A DNA stretch of 45,498 nt from assembly GCA_015056485.1 (NCBI GenBank), contig SVGD01000012.1:1-45498 (forward strand). Reading direction: 5' to 3'. Under the pieces are notes generated by a model. That model was given only the letters and a program-made list of their open reading frames with translations. It was not told the DNA's origin and ran no database searches. The translations under genes and the position numbers were made by a program. Shown one piece after another: positions 35,109-42,868 of the stretch. The DNA comes from Clostridiales bacterium. Its GTDB lineage: Bacteria > Bacillota > Clostridia > TANB77 > CAG-508. Numbering within the stretch: the first letter of the stretch is position 1; every line of letters starts with the position of its first letter.

Positions 35109-37712
35109 ATGTTACAACTAAAAAACATAACAAAAACTTATATAAGTGGAGATGAACAAGTAGAGGCATTAAAAGGTGTAGATATTGAATTTAGAGAATC
35201 TGAATTTGTTTCTATACTTGGTCAAAGTGGTTGTGGAAAAACAACATTATTGAATATTATAGGTGGATTAGACAGATATACCAAAGGTGATTTAATCATA
35301 AATGGTAAATCTACAAAAGACTTTAAAGACAGAGATTGGGATAGTTATAGAAATTATTCAATTGGTTTTGTATTCCAAAGCTATAATTTAATTTCTCATC
35401 AAACTGTACTTTCTAATGTAGAACTTGCTTTAACTATAGCAGGAGTTTCTAAAAAAGAAAGAAAAGAAAGAGCTATAAAAGCCTTAGAAGAAGTAGGATT
35501 GAAAGACCAAATTTATAAAAAACCAAATCAATTATCTGGTGGACAAATGCAAAGAGTAGCAATTGCAAGAGCTTTAGTTAATAATCCTGATATAATTTTA
35601 GCAGATGAACCAACTGGTGCATTAGATTCTAAAACAAGTGTACAGGTAATGGAGATTTTAAAGAAAATATCAAAAGACAAATTGATTATTATGGTTACAC
35701 ATAATTCAGAACTTGCAGAGAAATATTCTAGTAGAATAATAAAAATTGTAGATGGAAAAATCATTGAAGATTCAAATCCAATTGAAAAAGAGAAAAGATT
35801 AAAAAAACAAGCAAAAATATTTAAAAAGACTTCAATGAAATTCTATACAGCTTTAAGATTAAGCTTAAATAATTTACTTACTAAAAAAGCTAGAACAATA
35901 TTAACTGCATTTGCAGGAAGTATTGGAATTATAGGAATAGCATTAATACTTGCAATTTCAACAGGTGTTCAAGACTATATTGATAAAATAGAAGAAGATA
36001 CTTTAGCATCATATCCATTAACAATTGAAGATTCAACGGTTGATATGGGAAGTATGATGGCAACAATGATGGGAGATATAGCTGCTGAAAAAGAAAGAGA
36101 AGAAGGAAAAATATATTCAGTTAATATTATGGATCAAATGTTATCATTGTTATCAAATAAAGTTGAAACAAATAACTTAAAAGAATTGAAGAAATATATT
36201 GAAACAACAGATAATGAAATAAAGAATAATAGTAATGCAATTCAATATAGTTACAATTTAAACTTAAATTTATATAACCCAAATACAGCAGAGGAAGTTT
36301 TAAGAGTAAATCCAAGTACAGTTATGGATACAATAGGAATGGGAGATATGTTTAATACACCATCTTCTAATGGCGCAATGTCTATGTTAAGTTCATCATC
36401 AAGGAATATGTCTAAACAGTTAAATGTTTGGACTGAAATGCTAGATAATGAAGAATTATTAAAGTCACAATATGATTTATTAGCTGGAAAATGGCCTGAA
36501 AATTATAATGAAGTTGTTTTTATTGTTGTAGAAGACAATGAAACAAGTGATTATGTTTTATATACATTAGGGTTAAAAGACCAAGAAGAATTAAAAGATC
36601 AAATGAAAATAATACAAGAAGGTGGAAATCTAAAAAATGAAAAAGAAACATCATATACGTATGAAGAAATATTAGACCTAAAATATAAATTAGTTTTAAA
36701 TTCTGATTACTATGAAAAAGAAAATGGAATTTGGCTTGATAAATCTGATGATGATGAATACATGAAAAATAAAGTTGATAATTCAGAAGAAATAAGTATA
36801 GTTGGTATAATAAAACAAAATGAACAATCTGCTGCAACTGGAATGGCAGGAGGAATTGGTTATACAAAAGAATTAAAAGAGTATGTAATAAATAAATCTA
36901 ATGAAGCTGAAATTGTAAAAGAGCAAATTAGTGATTCAAATATAAATGTATTTTCTGGATTAGAATTTCCAGAAGATGGTGAGAAATTCGATATGAATTC
37001 ATTAACACAAGAACAAAGAATGCGAATGAGTATGTTAAGTGCGGAAGAACTATCAGAACTCATGAACGCTTATACAGAAAATGCAAATGCAAGTTATGAT
37101 GGTAATTTAGAAAAACTAGGAGCAATTGATTTAGATAATCCAACAAGCATAAATATTTATCCAAAAGACTTTGAATCAAAAGAAGCAATAGAAGTTGCAA
37201 TAGAAGAATATAATCAAAAACAAGAAGATTCAGGTAAAGAAGAAAATACAATTACTTACTCAGACATAGTTGGAACTATGATATCATCAGTTAGTAAAAT
37301 TGTAGATATAATAAGCTATGTATTAATTGCATTTGTTGCAATATCATTAGTTGTATCATCTATTATGATTGGAATAATAACTTATATATCTGTATTGGAA
37401 AGAACAAAAGAAATAGGAATATTAAGAGCAATCGGTGTATCTAAAAAAGATGTTTCAAGAATATTTAATGCAGAAACTTTAATTGTAGGTTTGATTGCAG
37501 GACTTTTAGGAATAGGAATAACTGTATTATTAACAATTCCAATTAATAGCATACTATTAGCAATAACAGGAGTAGCAGTTACAACAAGAGTTCCTTTTAT
37601 AGCAGGTGTTATTTTAATAATAATAAGTGTACTATTAACAATTATTGGAGGATTAATACCATCAAAACTTGCTAGTAAAAAAGACCCAGTAATAGCATTA
37701 AGAACAGAATAG
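35109..37712 (+). CDS. MacB-like ABC protein (ATPase fused to FtsX-type permease)
   Basis: This is an 867-aa fusion. The N-terminal ATPase has Walker A GQSGCGKTTLLNIIGG (about 37-52), the QLSGGQMQRVAIARAL signature (about 141) and ILADEPTGALD (about 163). A membrane helix follows near residue 265-290, then a large extracytoplasmic domain rich in Met, Asn and Glu (about 300-720). Three C-terminal helices include the FtsX motif ERTKEIGILRAIGVSKKDVSRIF. MacB-type transporters act as mechanotransducers without moving substrate across the membrane helices; in Firmicutes relatives export or resist peptides. No two-component genes are adjacent. AAGGAGG precedes ATG. Confidence 0.9.
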   Translation: MLQLKNITKTYISGDEQVEALKGVDIEFRESEFVSILGQSGCGKTTLLNIIGGLDRYTKGDLIINGKSTKDFKDRDWDSYRNYSIGFVFQSYNLISHQTVLSNVELALTIAGVSKKERKERAIKALEEVGLKDQIYKKPNQLSGGQMQRVAIARALVNNPDIILADEPTGALDSKTSVQVMEILKKISKDKLIIMVTHNSELAEKYSSRIIKIVDGKIIEDSNPIEKEKRLKKQAKIFKKTSMKFYTALRLSLNNLLTKKARTILTAFAGSIGIIGIALILAISTGVQDYIDKIEEDTLASYPLTIEDSTVDMGSMMATMMGDIAAEKEREEGKIYSVNIMDQMLSLLSNKVETNNLKELKKYIETTDNEIKNNSNAIQYSYNLNLNLYNPNTAEEVLRVNPSTVMDTIGMGDMFNTPSSNGAMSMLSSSSRNMSKQLNVWTEMLDNEELLKSQYDLLAGKWPENYNEVVFIVVEDNETSDYVLYTLGLKDQEELKDQMKIIQEGGNLKNEKETSYTYEEILDLKYKLVLNSDYYEKENGIWLDKSDDDEYMKNKVDNSEEISIVGIIKQNEQSAATGMAGGIGYTKELKEYVINKSNEAEIVKEQISDSNINVFSGLEFPEDGEKFDMNSLTQEQRMRMSMLSAEELSELMNAYTENANASYDGNLEKLGAIDLDNPTSINIYPKDFESKEAIEVAIEEYNQKQEDSGKEENTITYSDIVGTMISSVSKIVDIISYVLIAFVAISLVVSSIMIGIITYISVLERTKEIGILRAIGVSKKDVSRIFNAETLIVGLIAGLLGIGITVLLTIPINSILLAITGVAVTTRVPFIAGVILIIISVLLTIIGGLIPSKLASKKDPVIALRTE

Positions 37713-37726
37713 GCAATGTATTAATA

Positions 37727-37779
37727 TGTAGGGGCAGGTCTTGACCTGCCCAAGGGTCGGTCGAGACCGACCCCTACAA
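37727..37779. repeat. Composite GC-rich repeat
   Basis: Two perfect palindromes in tandem, GGGCAGGTC-TTGACCTGCCC and GGGTCGGTC-GAGACCGACCC, have TGTAGGGG / CCCCTACA outer ends. Almost the same composite occurs at 38638. Confidence 0.92.
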
Positions 37780-37826
37780 TGAATAATGAAATATGAATTG
37801 TTAATAATAAATAGGAGGCGATTCCA

Positions 37827-38027
37827 ATGGCAATCAAACTAAATCCAAATAAAGAAATTGTTGATACTATAAAAGAAGGACTAAAAAGAAGCGGAGGGTA
37901 TTGTCCTTGTAGAGTAGAAAAAACAAAGGAAACAAAATGTATGTGCAAAGAATTTCGTGACCAAATTAAAGACCCAGATTTTGAAGGTTATTGTCATTGT
38001 ATGCTTTATTTTAAAAGTAATTCATAG
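37827..38027 (+). CDS. Ferredoxin-thioredoxin reductase catalytic-chain-like protein
   Basis: The 66-aa protein has the spaced Cys pairs of the FTR catalytic beta chain: GGYCPCR (about 29-35), KCMCKEF (about 43-49) and GYCHCMLY (about 56-63). The family uses a 4Fe-4S cluster next to an active disulfide to reduce thioredoxin from ferredoxin. The protein is shorter than plant FTR-beta, but the motif order is right. The thioredoxin gene starts 12 bases after its stop, so they likely form one redox unit. AGGAGG lies upstream of ATG. Confidence 0.85.
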   Translation: MAIKLNPNKEIVDTIKEGLKRSGGYCPCRVEKTKETKCMCKEFRDQIKDPDFEGYCHCMLYFKSNS

Positions 38028-38038
38028 GAGGAGATTTT

Positions 38039-38350
38039 ATGTCAGAGGTTAAGGTAACAAATGAAAATTTTGAAAAAGAAGTTATAAACTCTAATGAAAA
38101 AGTAATTGTAGATTTTTTTGCTACATGGTGTGGACCTTGTCAAATGCTAGCACCAGTTCTTAGCGAAATAGCAGAAGAATATAAAGATAAAATAAAAGTA
38201 TGTAAAATAAATGTAGATGAAGAACAAGAACTAGCTGAAAAATTTGAGGTTGTTAGTATACCTACATTAGTAATATTTGAAAACGGACAACCAGTAAAAA
38301 AATCAGTGGGATATATTTCAAAAAGCGAATTAGAAAAATTATTTTTATAA
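38039..38350 (+). CDS. trxA: Thioredoxin
   Basis: The 103-aa product has the classic fold and active site FATWCGPCQMLAPVL (about residues 28-42), KINVDEEQELAEKF and the cis-Pro loop SIPTLVIFENG (about 73-83). It reduces protein disulfides in the cytosol. It directly follows the FTR-like gene with GGAGG before ATG, suggesting reduction by ferredoxin rather than by an NADPH thioredoxin reductase. No such reductase is in the window. Confidence 0.95.
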   Translation: MSEVKVTNENFEKEVINSNEKVIVDFFATWCGPCQMLAPVLSEIAEEYKDKIKVCKINVDEEQELAEKFEVVSIPTLVIFENGQPVKKSVGYISKSELEKLFL

Positions 38351-38373
38351 AAAACTTTAAACGCCTTTTCATG

Positions 38374-38407
38374 TAGGGGCGGCTATTAGCCGTCCGTTCT
38401 TCGAAGA
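38374..38407. repeat. GC-rich interspersed repeat
   Basis: It reads TGTAGGGGCGGCTATTAGCC then GTCCGTTCTTCGAAG. It is nearly identical in its core to the copy inside uvrA. Confidence 0.88.
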
Positions 38408-38486
38408 ATAATCTGAAAATAGAATAAATTATTAAAAATTACAAATTTTACTTGCCATAAAATAAATTATAATGTAAAATATTTTA

Positions 38487-38612
38487 GAAATAAGGGAGTA
38501 GTTAGCATAGTAAAATATGTAATAAAGTCAACATCCTGATAGAAATATCTGGCTTTATTTTGAATAACAAGACTTGTTTGCAATGAAAACGCAAACAAGT
38601 TATTTTTTATTT
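38487..38612 (+). promoter_or_regulatory. yybP-ykoY (Mn2+) riboswitch with terminator platform
   Basis: The aptamer shows the two hallmark segments of this riboswitch: GGGAGTAG (38494-38501) and GTCAACATC (38527-38535). AATAAAG/CTTTATT pair around the second, with CTGG before the closing strand. A promoter (TTGCCA-17-TAAAAT, about 38452-38480) lies just upstream. Directly after the aptamer is a perfect terminator, ACTTGTTTGC / GCAAACAAGT with T-run (38572-38612), the likely expression platform. The next gene is a cation antiporter, which fits Mn2+-induced export. Confidence 0.82.
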
Positions 38613-38637
38613 AACAGATATTAAAAATGATTTTACT

Positions 38638-38690
38638 GTAGGGGCAGGTCTTGACCTGCCCAGGGTCGGTCGAGACCGACCCCTACATAC
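38638..38690. repeat. Composite GC-rich repeat (second copy of the 37727 type)
   Basis: It has the same two palindromes in tandem as at 37727, differing by a base or two at the junction. It lies between the riboswitch terminator and the antiporter start. Confidence 0.92.
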
Positions 38691-38749
38691 ATAGAATTGC
38701 TAAAAATATATAGCACCTTATTTCAAAAAACACAATAAGGAGAATAAAA

Positions 38750-39712
38750 ATGATAGTATGGATTTTACTTATAGTTTTAGGATTTGTTTTTTTAGTTAAA
38801 GGAGCAGATTTATTAGTAGAAGGAGCAAGTAATTTCGCTAAAAAATTTCACATACCAGAAATTATAATTGGACTAACAATTGTATCAATAGGTACATCAT
38901 TGCCTGAATTATTTGTTAGTATAACATCTGCTATTGATGGATATCCAGATATGGCGATTGGAAATGTTGTTGGAAGCAATATAGCTAATATGTTTTTAAT
39001 TTTAGGAATGTCAGCTATTATAAAAACAATTACATTCAAAAAGGAAACGAGGTTAATTGAAATTCCAATATGTTTAGCGGTATCAATTATTTTTATGATT
39101 CTTTGTAATATCGGACAAGATATAACAAGAATTGATGCAATAATTTTAACAATATTATTTATAGCATTTATTGCTTATACAATAGTTATGGCTAAAAAAG
39201 GTGAAGAATTTGATAAAGAAGAAAATGAAGAGGATATAAAAAAAGAGGATAAACCAACAGGTTCTGTAATTAAAAATATAATATATATGATTTTAGGAAT
39301 TGTATTATTAAAATTTGGTGGAGATTTTACAGTTGATAATGCTGTTAATATAGCTAATTTCTTTGGACTAAGTGAAAAATTAATAAGTGTTACAATATTA
39401 GCAGTTGGTACAAGCTTACCTGAATTAGTTACAAGTGTTTCTGCAGCAATAAAAGGAAAAAGTGATATTGCAATTGGTAATATAATAGGTTCAAACATAT
39501 TTAATATATTATTTATAATAGGAGTATCAGCTTTAATAAAACCAATAGTATATAATATGAGCTATAATATTGATATGATATTTGTATTATTATCAACAAT
39601 AATTTTAGCATTATTCCCAATAATACCACCTAAAAACAAAATGAGCAGATGGAATGGAATTGTTTATGTGATCTTATATATTGTATATATAGTTACATTG
39701 CTTATTAAATAA
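38750..39712 (+). CDS. CaCA-family cation antiporter, probable Mn2+/Ca2+ exporter
   Basis: The 320-aa membrane protein has ten helices in two inverted halves. The two alpha-repeats are clear: IGLTIVSIGTSLPELFVS (about 41-58) with GNVVGSNIANMF, and VTILAVGTSLPELVTS (about 213-228) with GNIIGSNIFNILF. A charged loop (EEFDKEENEEDIKKEDK, about 150) separates the halves. YrbG-type exchangers move Ca2+ against Na+ or H+; the upstream yybP-ykoY riboswitch suggests manganese is a physiological substrate. AAGGAG precedes ATG. Confidence 0.9.
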   Translation: MIVWILLIVLGFVFLVKGADLLVEGASNFAKKFHIPEIIIGLTIVSIGTSLPELFVSITSAIDGYPDMAIGNVVGSNIANMFLILGMSAIIKTITFKKETRLIEIPICLAVSIIFMILCNIGQDITRIDAIILTILFIAFIAYTIVMAKKGEEFDKEENEEDIKKEDKPTGSVIKNIIYMILGIVLLKFGGDFTVDNAVNIANFFGLSEKLISVTILAVGTSLPELVTSVSAAIKGKSDIAIGNIIGSNIFNILFIIGVSALIKPIVYNMSYNIDMIFVLLSTIILALFPIIPPKNKMSRWNGIVYVILYIVYIVTLLIK

Positions 39713-39772
39713 TGATAAAAAACTAAAAAATGTACATAATAATACCATCTTATATTTTTAAGGAGGTTATTT

Positions 39773-39934
39773 ATGGACGAGGCTGATGATAGTAAATTAA
39801 AAGAGGAAGTTAAAGGTTCACAATCAAAAAATATTACAAAAGAAAAATACCAAAAAGAGATAAAAGAAAGTTATAAAAAAGGGATAGAATATTATAAAGA
39901 CGTTGAAGAAGAAATAAAAGAAAGTAAAAATTAG
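39773..39934 (+). CDS. Small charged helical protein
   Basis: The 53-aa product has AAGGAGG nine bases before ATG and a terminator just after its stop. It is almost entirely Lys, Glu, Asp and Ser, with YQKEIKESYKKGIEYYKDV as the probable helix. It has no Cys and no hydrophobic segment. I recognise no family. It lies 60 bases after the antiporter and could be read from the same transcript. Confidence 0.65.
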   Translation: MDEADDSKLKEEVKGSQSKNITKEKYQKEIKESYKKGIEYYKDVEEEIKESKN

Positions 39935-39937
39935 ATT

Positions 39938-39968
39938 AAAAGAATAGTCGTAAATGACTATTCTTTTT
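39938..39968 (+). terminator. Intrinsic terminator
   Basis: The hairpin AAAGAATAGTC / GACTATTCTTT has a 6-base loop and ends in a T-run. Confidence 0.92.
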
Positions 39969-40010
39969 GGTTTATTTATGATATAAAATTATATAAATAA
40001 TTTGTATAAA

Positions 40011-40036
40011 CGGACGGCTGATAGCCGCCCCTACAA
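40011..40036. repeat. GC-rich interspersed repeat (reverse orientation)
   Basis: It reads CGGACGGCTGATAGCCGCCC then CTACA, the reverse complement of the core found in uvrA and at 38374. Confidence 0.9.
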
Positions 40037-40067
40037 CATTAAAAAATATTTCTAAGGATTGATAAAA

Positions 40068-41978
40068 ATGAACTACACAATTATAAATGGTTCTGTTTCA
40101 TATGGTGCAGATACTATTTTAGAAGAAATAAATTTTGAAATAAAAAATAAAGAAAAAATTGCAATAGTAGGTAGAAACGGTTCTGGAAAGTCAACATTAT
40201 TAAAAGCTATTGTTAATAATGAACTTTTATCTGAAGGAATAGGTATAGAAAAATTTAATATATACAAAGAAGGAAAGCCTACTATAGGTTATTTAAAGCA
40301 AACAGATTTTGAAGATGATTCTATAACTATGCTAGATGAAATTTTAAAAGTATATAAAGAAATTACAACTATTGAAAATAAGATGGAATCTTTAGTTGTA
40401 AAAATGCAAAACAACCCTTCAGAAGAACTTGCAAAAGAATATTCAAAGTTGCAAGACAGATATGAATTATTAGATGGATATACATATAAAAAAGAATATG
40501 AAACAGCAATAAGTAAATTTGGATTTACAATGGAAGATAAACAAAAGAAAATAAGTGAATTTTCAGGTGGACAAAGAACAAAAATAGCCTTTATTAAACT
40601 ACTCTTAAGTAAACCAGACATATTACTTTTAGATGAGCCTACAAACCATTTAGATATTGTTGCAATAGAATGGCTTGAAGATTATTTAAAAAACTATCCT
40701 AAAGCAGTTGTTATAGTTTCACATGATAGAATGTTTTTAAATAAAATAGTTAATAAGATTTATGAAATAGAATATGGTACAATGACAAAATACTCTGGTG
40801 ATTATGAATTCTTTGAAAAGCAGAAAAGAATCAACTATGAAAAACAACTAAAAGATTTTGAGTTTCAACAAAAAGAAATCAAAAGATTAAATGATATAGC
40901 AGATAGGTTTAGATATAAACCGACAAAAGCAAAAATGGCATTATCTAAATTAAAACAAATTGAAAGAATGGTAAAAGTAGAAGAACCTAATAGGTATGAT
41001 TTGAAAACATTTAAAACTCATTTTAATTTAAATAAAGAAACAGGTAACTTTATATTAAAAGCAGATAATTTGGGTATAGGATATAATAAAAATAAAATTG
41101 CAGATGTTAATTTTGAGTTATATAAAGGTCAAAAACTAGGCATAGTTGGAGGAAATGGAACCGGTAAATCAACATTATTAAAAACTATAATGGGAATCCA
41201 AGAATCTATTAATGGGAAAATTGACTTTGGACATAACATAGAAATAGGATATTTTGACCAAAGAATGGCAGAATTAAATTCTAACAAAACAATATATGAT
41301 GATTTTAGTGAAACTTTTCCTGAACTAACAGTAACAGAAGTAAGAAACTCTCTAGGTGCTTTTATGTTCAGTGGAGATGATGTTTTTAATGAAATAAATA
41401 TGCTATCAGGTGGAGAAAAAGTGAGACTTTCATTATGCAAAATAATGAAAAAAGGTCCTAATGTTTTAATTCTAGATGAGCCTACAAACCATATGGATAT
41501 TGTAGGGAGAGAAACATTAGAAAATATGCTTAAAGAATATAAGGGAACAATAATTTTTGTTTCACATGATAGATTTTTTGTAAAGAAAATTGCAGATTCA
41601 ATTTTAGCTTTTGAAAATGGAAATACATATTTTTATAAATATGGTTATGATGAATATATAGAAAAATCTGCTAAAATACTACAAGAACAACCTAAAGAGA
41701 AAGTAGAAATTAAGAAGGTAAAAAAACTTTACAATAGTCCGCTAAAAGAAAAAACAAAATTAGAAAAAGCATTGCAAAAAATAGAAAAAGAAATAAATGA
41801 AAAAGAAACTAGAATTTCAGAATTACAAAAGGAACTATTAAAAGAAGAAATATATACAGATTATATAAAAGTAATGGAAATTAATTCAGAAATAGAAAAT
41901 ATAAATAAAGAAATTGAAGAAGCATTTATAAAATGGGAAGAAATACAAAATGAAATAGAAGAATTAAATGGTATTTAG
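40068..41978 (+). CDS. ABC-F family ATPase
   Basis: The 636-aa protein has two ATPase domains without membrane helices. The first has GRNGSGKST (about 37), FSGGQRTKI and LLLDEPTNHLD. The second has GGNGTGKST (about 362), LSGGEKVRL and LILDEPTNHMD. The interdomain linker (about 245-310, RFRYKPTKAKMALSKLKQ) is the P-site-tRNA interaction motif. A C-terminal coiled coil follows (KTKLEKALQKIEKEINEKE). ABC-F proteins bind the ribosomal E site and relieve stalled translation or drug binding. I chose ATG at 40068 since AAGGA is upstream. The HAD gene follows at 16 bases. Confidence 0.93.
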   Translation: MNYTIINGSVSYGADTILEEINFEIKNKEKIAIVGRNGSGKSTLLKAIVNNELLSEGIGIEKFNIYKEGKPTIGYLKQTDFEDDSITMLDEILKVYKEITTIENKMESLVVKMQNNPSEELAKEYSKLQDRYELLDGYTYKKEYETAISKFGFTMEDKQKKISEFSGGQRTKIAFIKLLLSKPDILLLDEPTNHLDIVAIEWLEDYLKNYPKAVVIVSHDRMFLNKIVNKIYEIEYGTMTKYSGDYEFFEKQKRINYEKQLKDFEFQQKEIKRLNDIADRFRYKPTKAKMALSKLKQIERMVKVEEPNRYDLKTFKTHFNLNKETGNFILKADNLGIGYNKNKIADVNFELYKGQKLGIVGGNGTGKSTLLKTIMGIQESINGKIDFGHNIEIGYFDQRMAELNSNKTIYDDFSETFPELTVTEVRNSLGAFMFSGDDVFNEINMLSGGEKVRLSLCKIMKKGPNVLILDEPTNHMDIVGRETLENMLKEYKGTIIFVSHDRFFVKKIADSILAFENGNTYFYKYGYDEYIEKSAKILQEQPKEKVEIKKVKKLYNSPLKEKTKLEKALQKIEKEINEKETRISELQKELLKEEIYTDYIKVMEINSEIENINKEIEEAFIKWEEIQNEIEELNGI

Positions 41979-41994
41979 AATTAAGGAGAAACTT

Positions 41995-42714
41995 ATGTTT
42001 AAAAACAAAAAGGTTATCGTATTTGATATGGATGGAACTCTTATAGATTCTGTTGGTATATGGAATGAAATAGATTTGAAATTAATAAATAAATTAGGTA
42101 ATAAAGAAAGAATAACAGGTAGTGATGTACAAAAACAAAGAGATGAAATTTTAACAAAATATAGTAAAATAGAAAATCCATATACAGAGTATTTTAATTT
42201 GCTAGGAAAAAGATATTGTTCAAATTTAAATGGAGAAGAAATTTTAAAATTAAGATATGAAATTGCTCAGAATTATTTAGAAAGTGTAATAGACTATAAA
42301 CCTAATGCGGAAAAACTTATAAAAAAACTAAAAGAAAAAGGCTATATTCTTGGAATAGCAAGTACAACAAGAAAGAATAATATGAACATATATAGAACTC
42401 TAAATAAAAATATAATAGAAAAAGCAAATTTAGATGAATATTTTTCTTTTATATATACAAGAGAAGACGCTAAAGAAATAAAACCAAACCCTGAAATATA
42501 TTTAAGAATTTTAAAAGAACAAAATATTTTAAAGAGTGAATGTTTAATCTTTGAAGATTCTTTAATAGGAGTTGAAGCCGCAAAAAATGCAGGAATAGAT
42601 TGCATAGCAGTATATGATAAATATTCAGATGCAGATAGAGAGAAGATAAACGAATTATCTGATTATCAAATAGAGGATTATTTACAAGTAATAGAAGAGT
42701 TGAAAAGGAAATGA
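41995..42714 (+). CDS. HAD-superfamily IA hydrolase (paralogue of 19190)
   Basis: Motif I is KVIVFDMDGTLIDSVG (residues about 5-20), motif II IASTTRK near 119, KPNPEIYLRIL near 163 and motif IV FEDSLIGVEAAKNAGI near 184. It is similar along its length to the HAD protein at 19190, including the loop EDAKEIKPNPE. It is likely a phosphosugar phosphatase or mutase; the substrate is unknown. I chose the ATG preceded by AAGGAGAA; an upstream in-frame start would overlap the ABC-F gene. Confidence 0.87.
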   Translation: MFKNKKVIVFDMDGTLIDSVGIWNEIDLKLINKLGNKERITGSDVQKQRDEILTKYSKIENPYTEYFNLLGKRYCSNLNGEEILKLRYEIAQNYLESVIDYKPNAEKLIKKLKEKGYILGIASTTRKNNMNIYRTLNKNIIEKANLDEYFSFIYTREDAKEIKPNPEIYLRILKEQNILKSECLIFEDSLIGVEAAKNAGIDCIAVYDKYSDADREKINELSDYQIEDYLQVIEELKRK

Positions 42715-42718
42715 AAGT

Positions 42719-42790
42719 ATAGAAGTGTGAAGTGTGAGGTGAGAGGTGTGAATAATTAAAGCCCACATCTCACTTCGCACATTCCACTTC
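42719..42790. repeat. G/T-rich inverted repeat element
   Basis: A left arm, GAAGTGTGAAGTGTGAGGTG, and a right arm, CATCTCACTTCGCACATTCC, are imperfectly complementary around an AT-rich loop. A related half is found at 9744. It is a second repeat family, distinct from the TGTAGGGG one. Confidence 0.75.
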
Positions 42791-42811
42791 CTATTTTAAC
42801 ACAAACAAATG

Positions 42812-42840
42812 TTTACAAACTTTGAAATCGATGATATAAT
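42812..42840 (+). promoter_or_regulatory. Promoter of the polymerase operon (TTTACA-17-TATAAT)
   Basis: It is 28 bases before the chosen start. No clear LexA box overlaps it by eye. Confidence 0.75.
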
Positions 42841-42868
42841 AATAAAAGAATGTAAGTGGAGGTTTATT

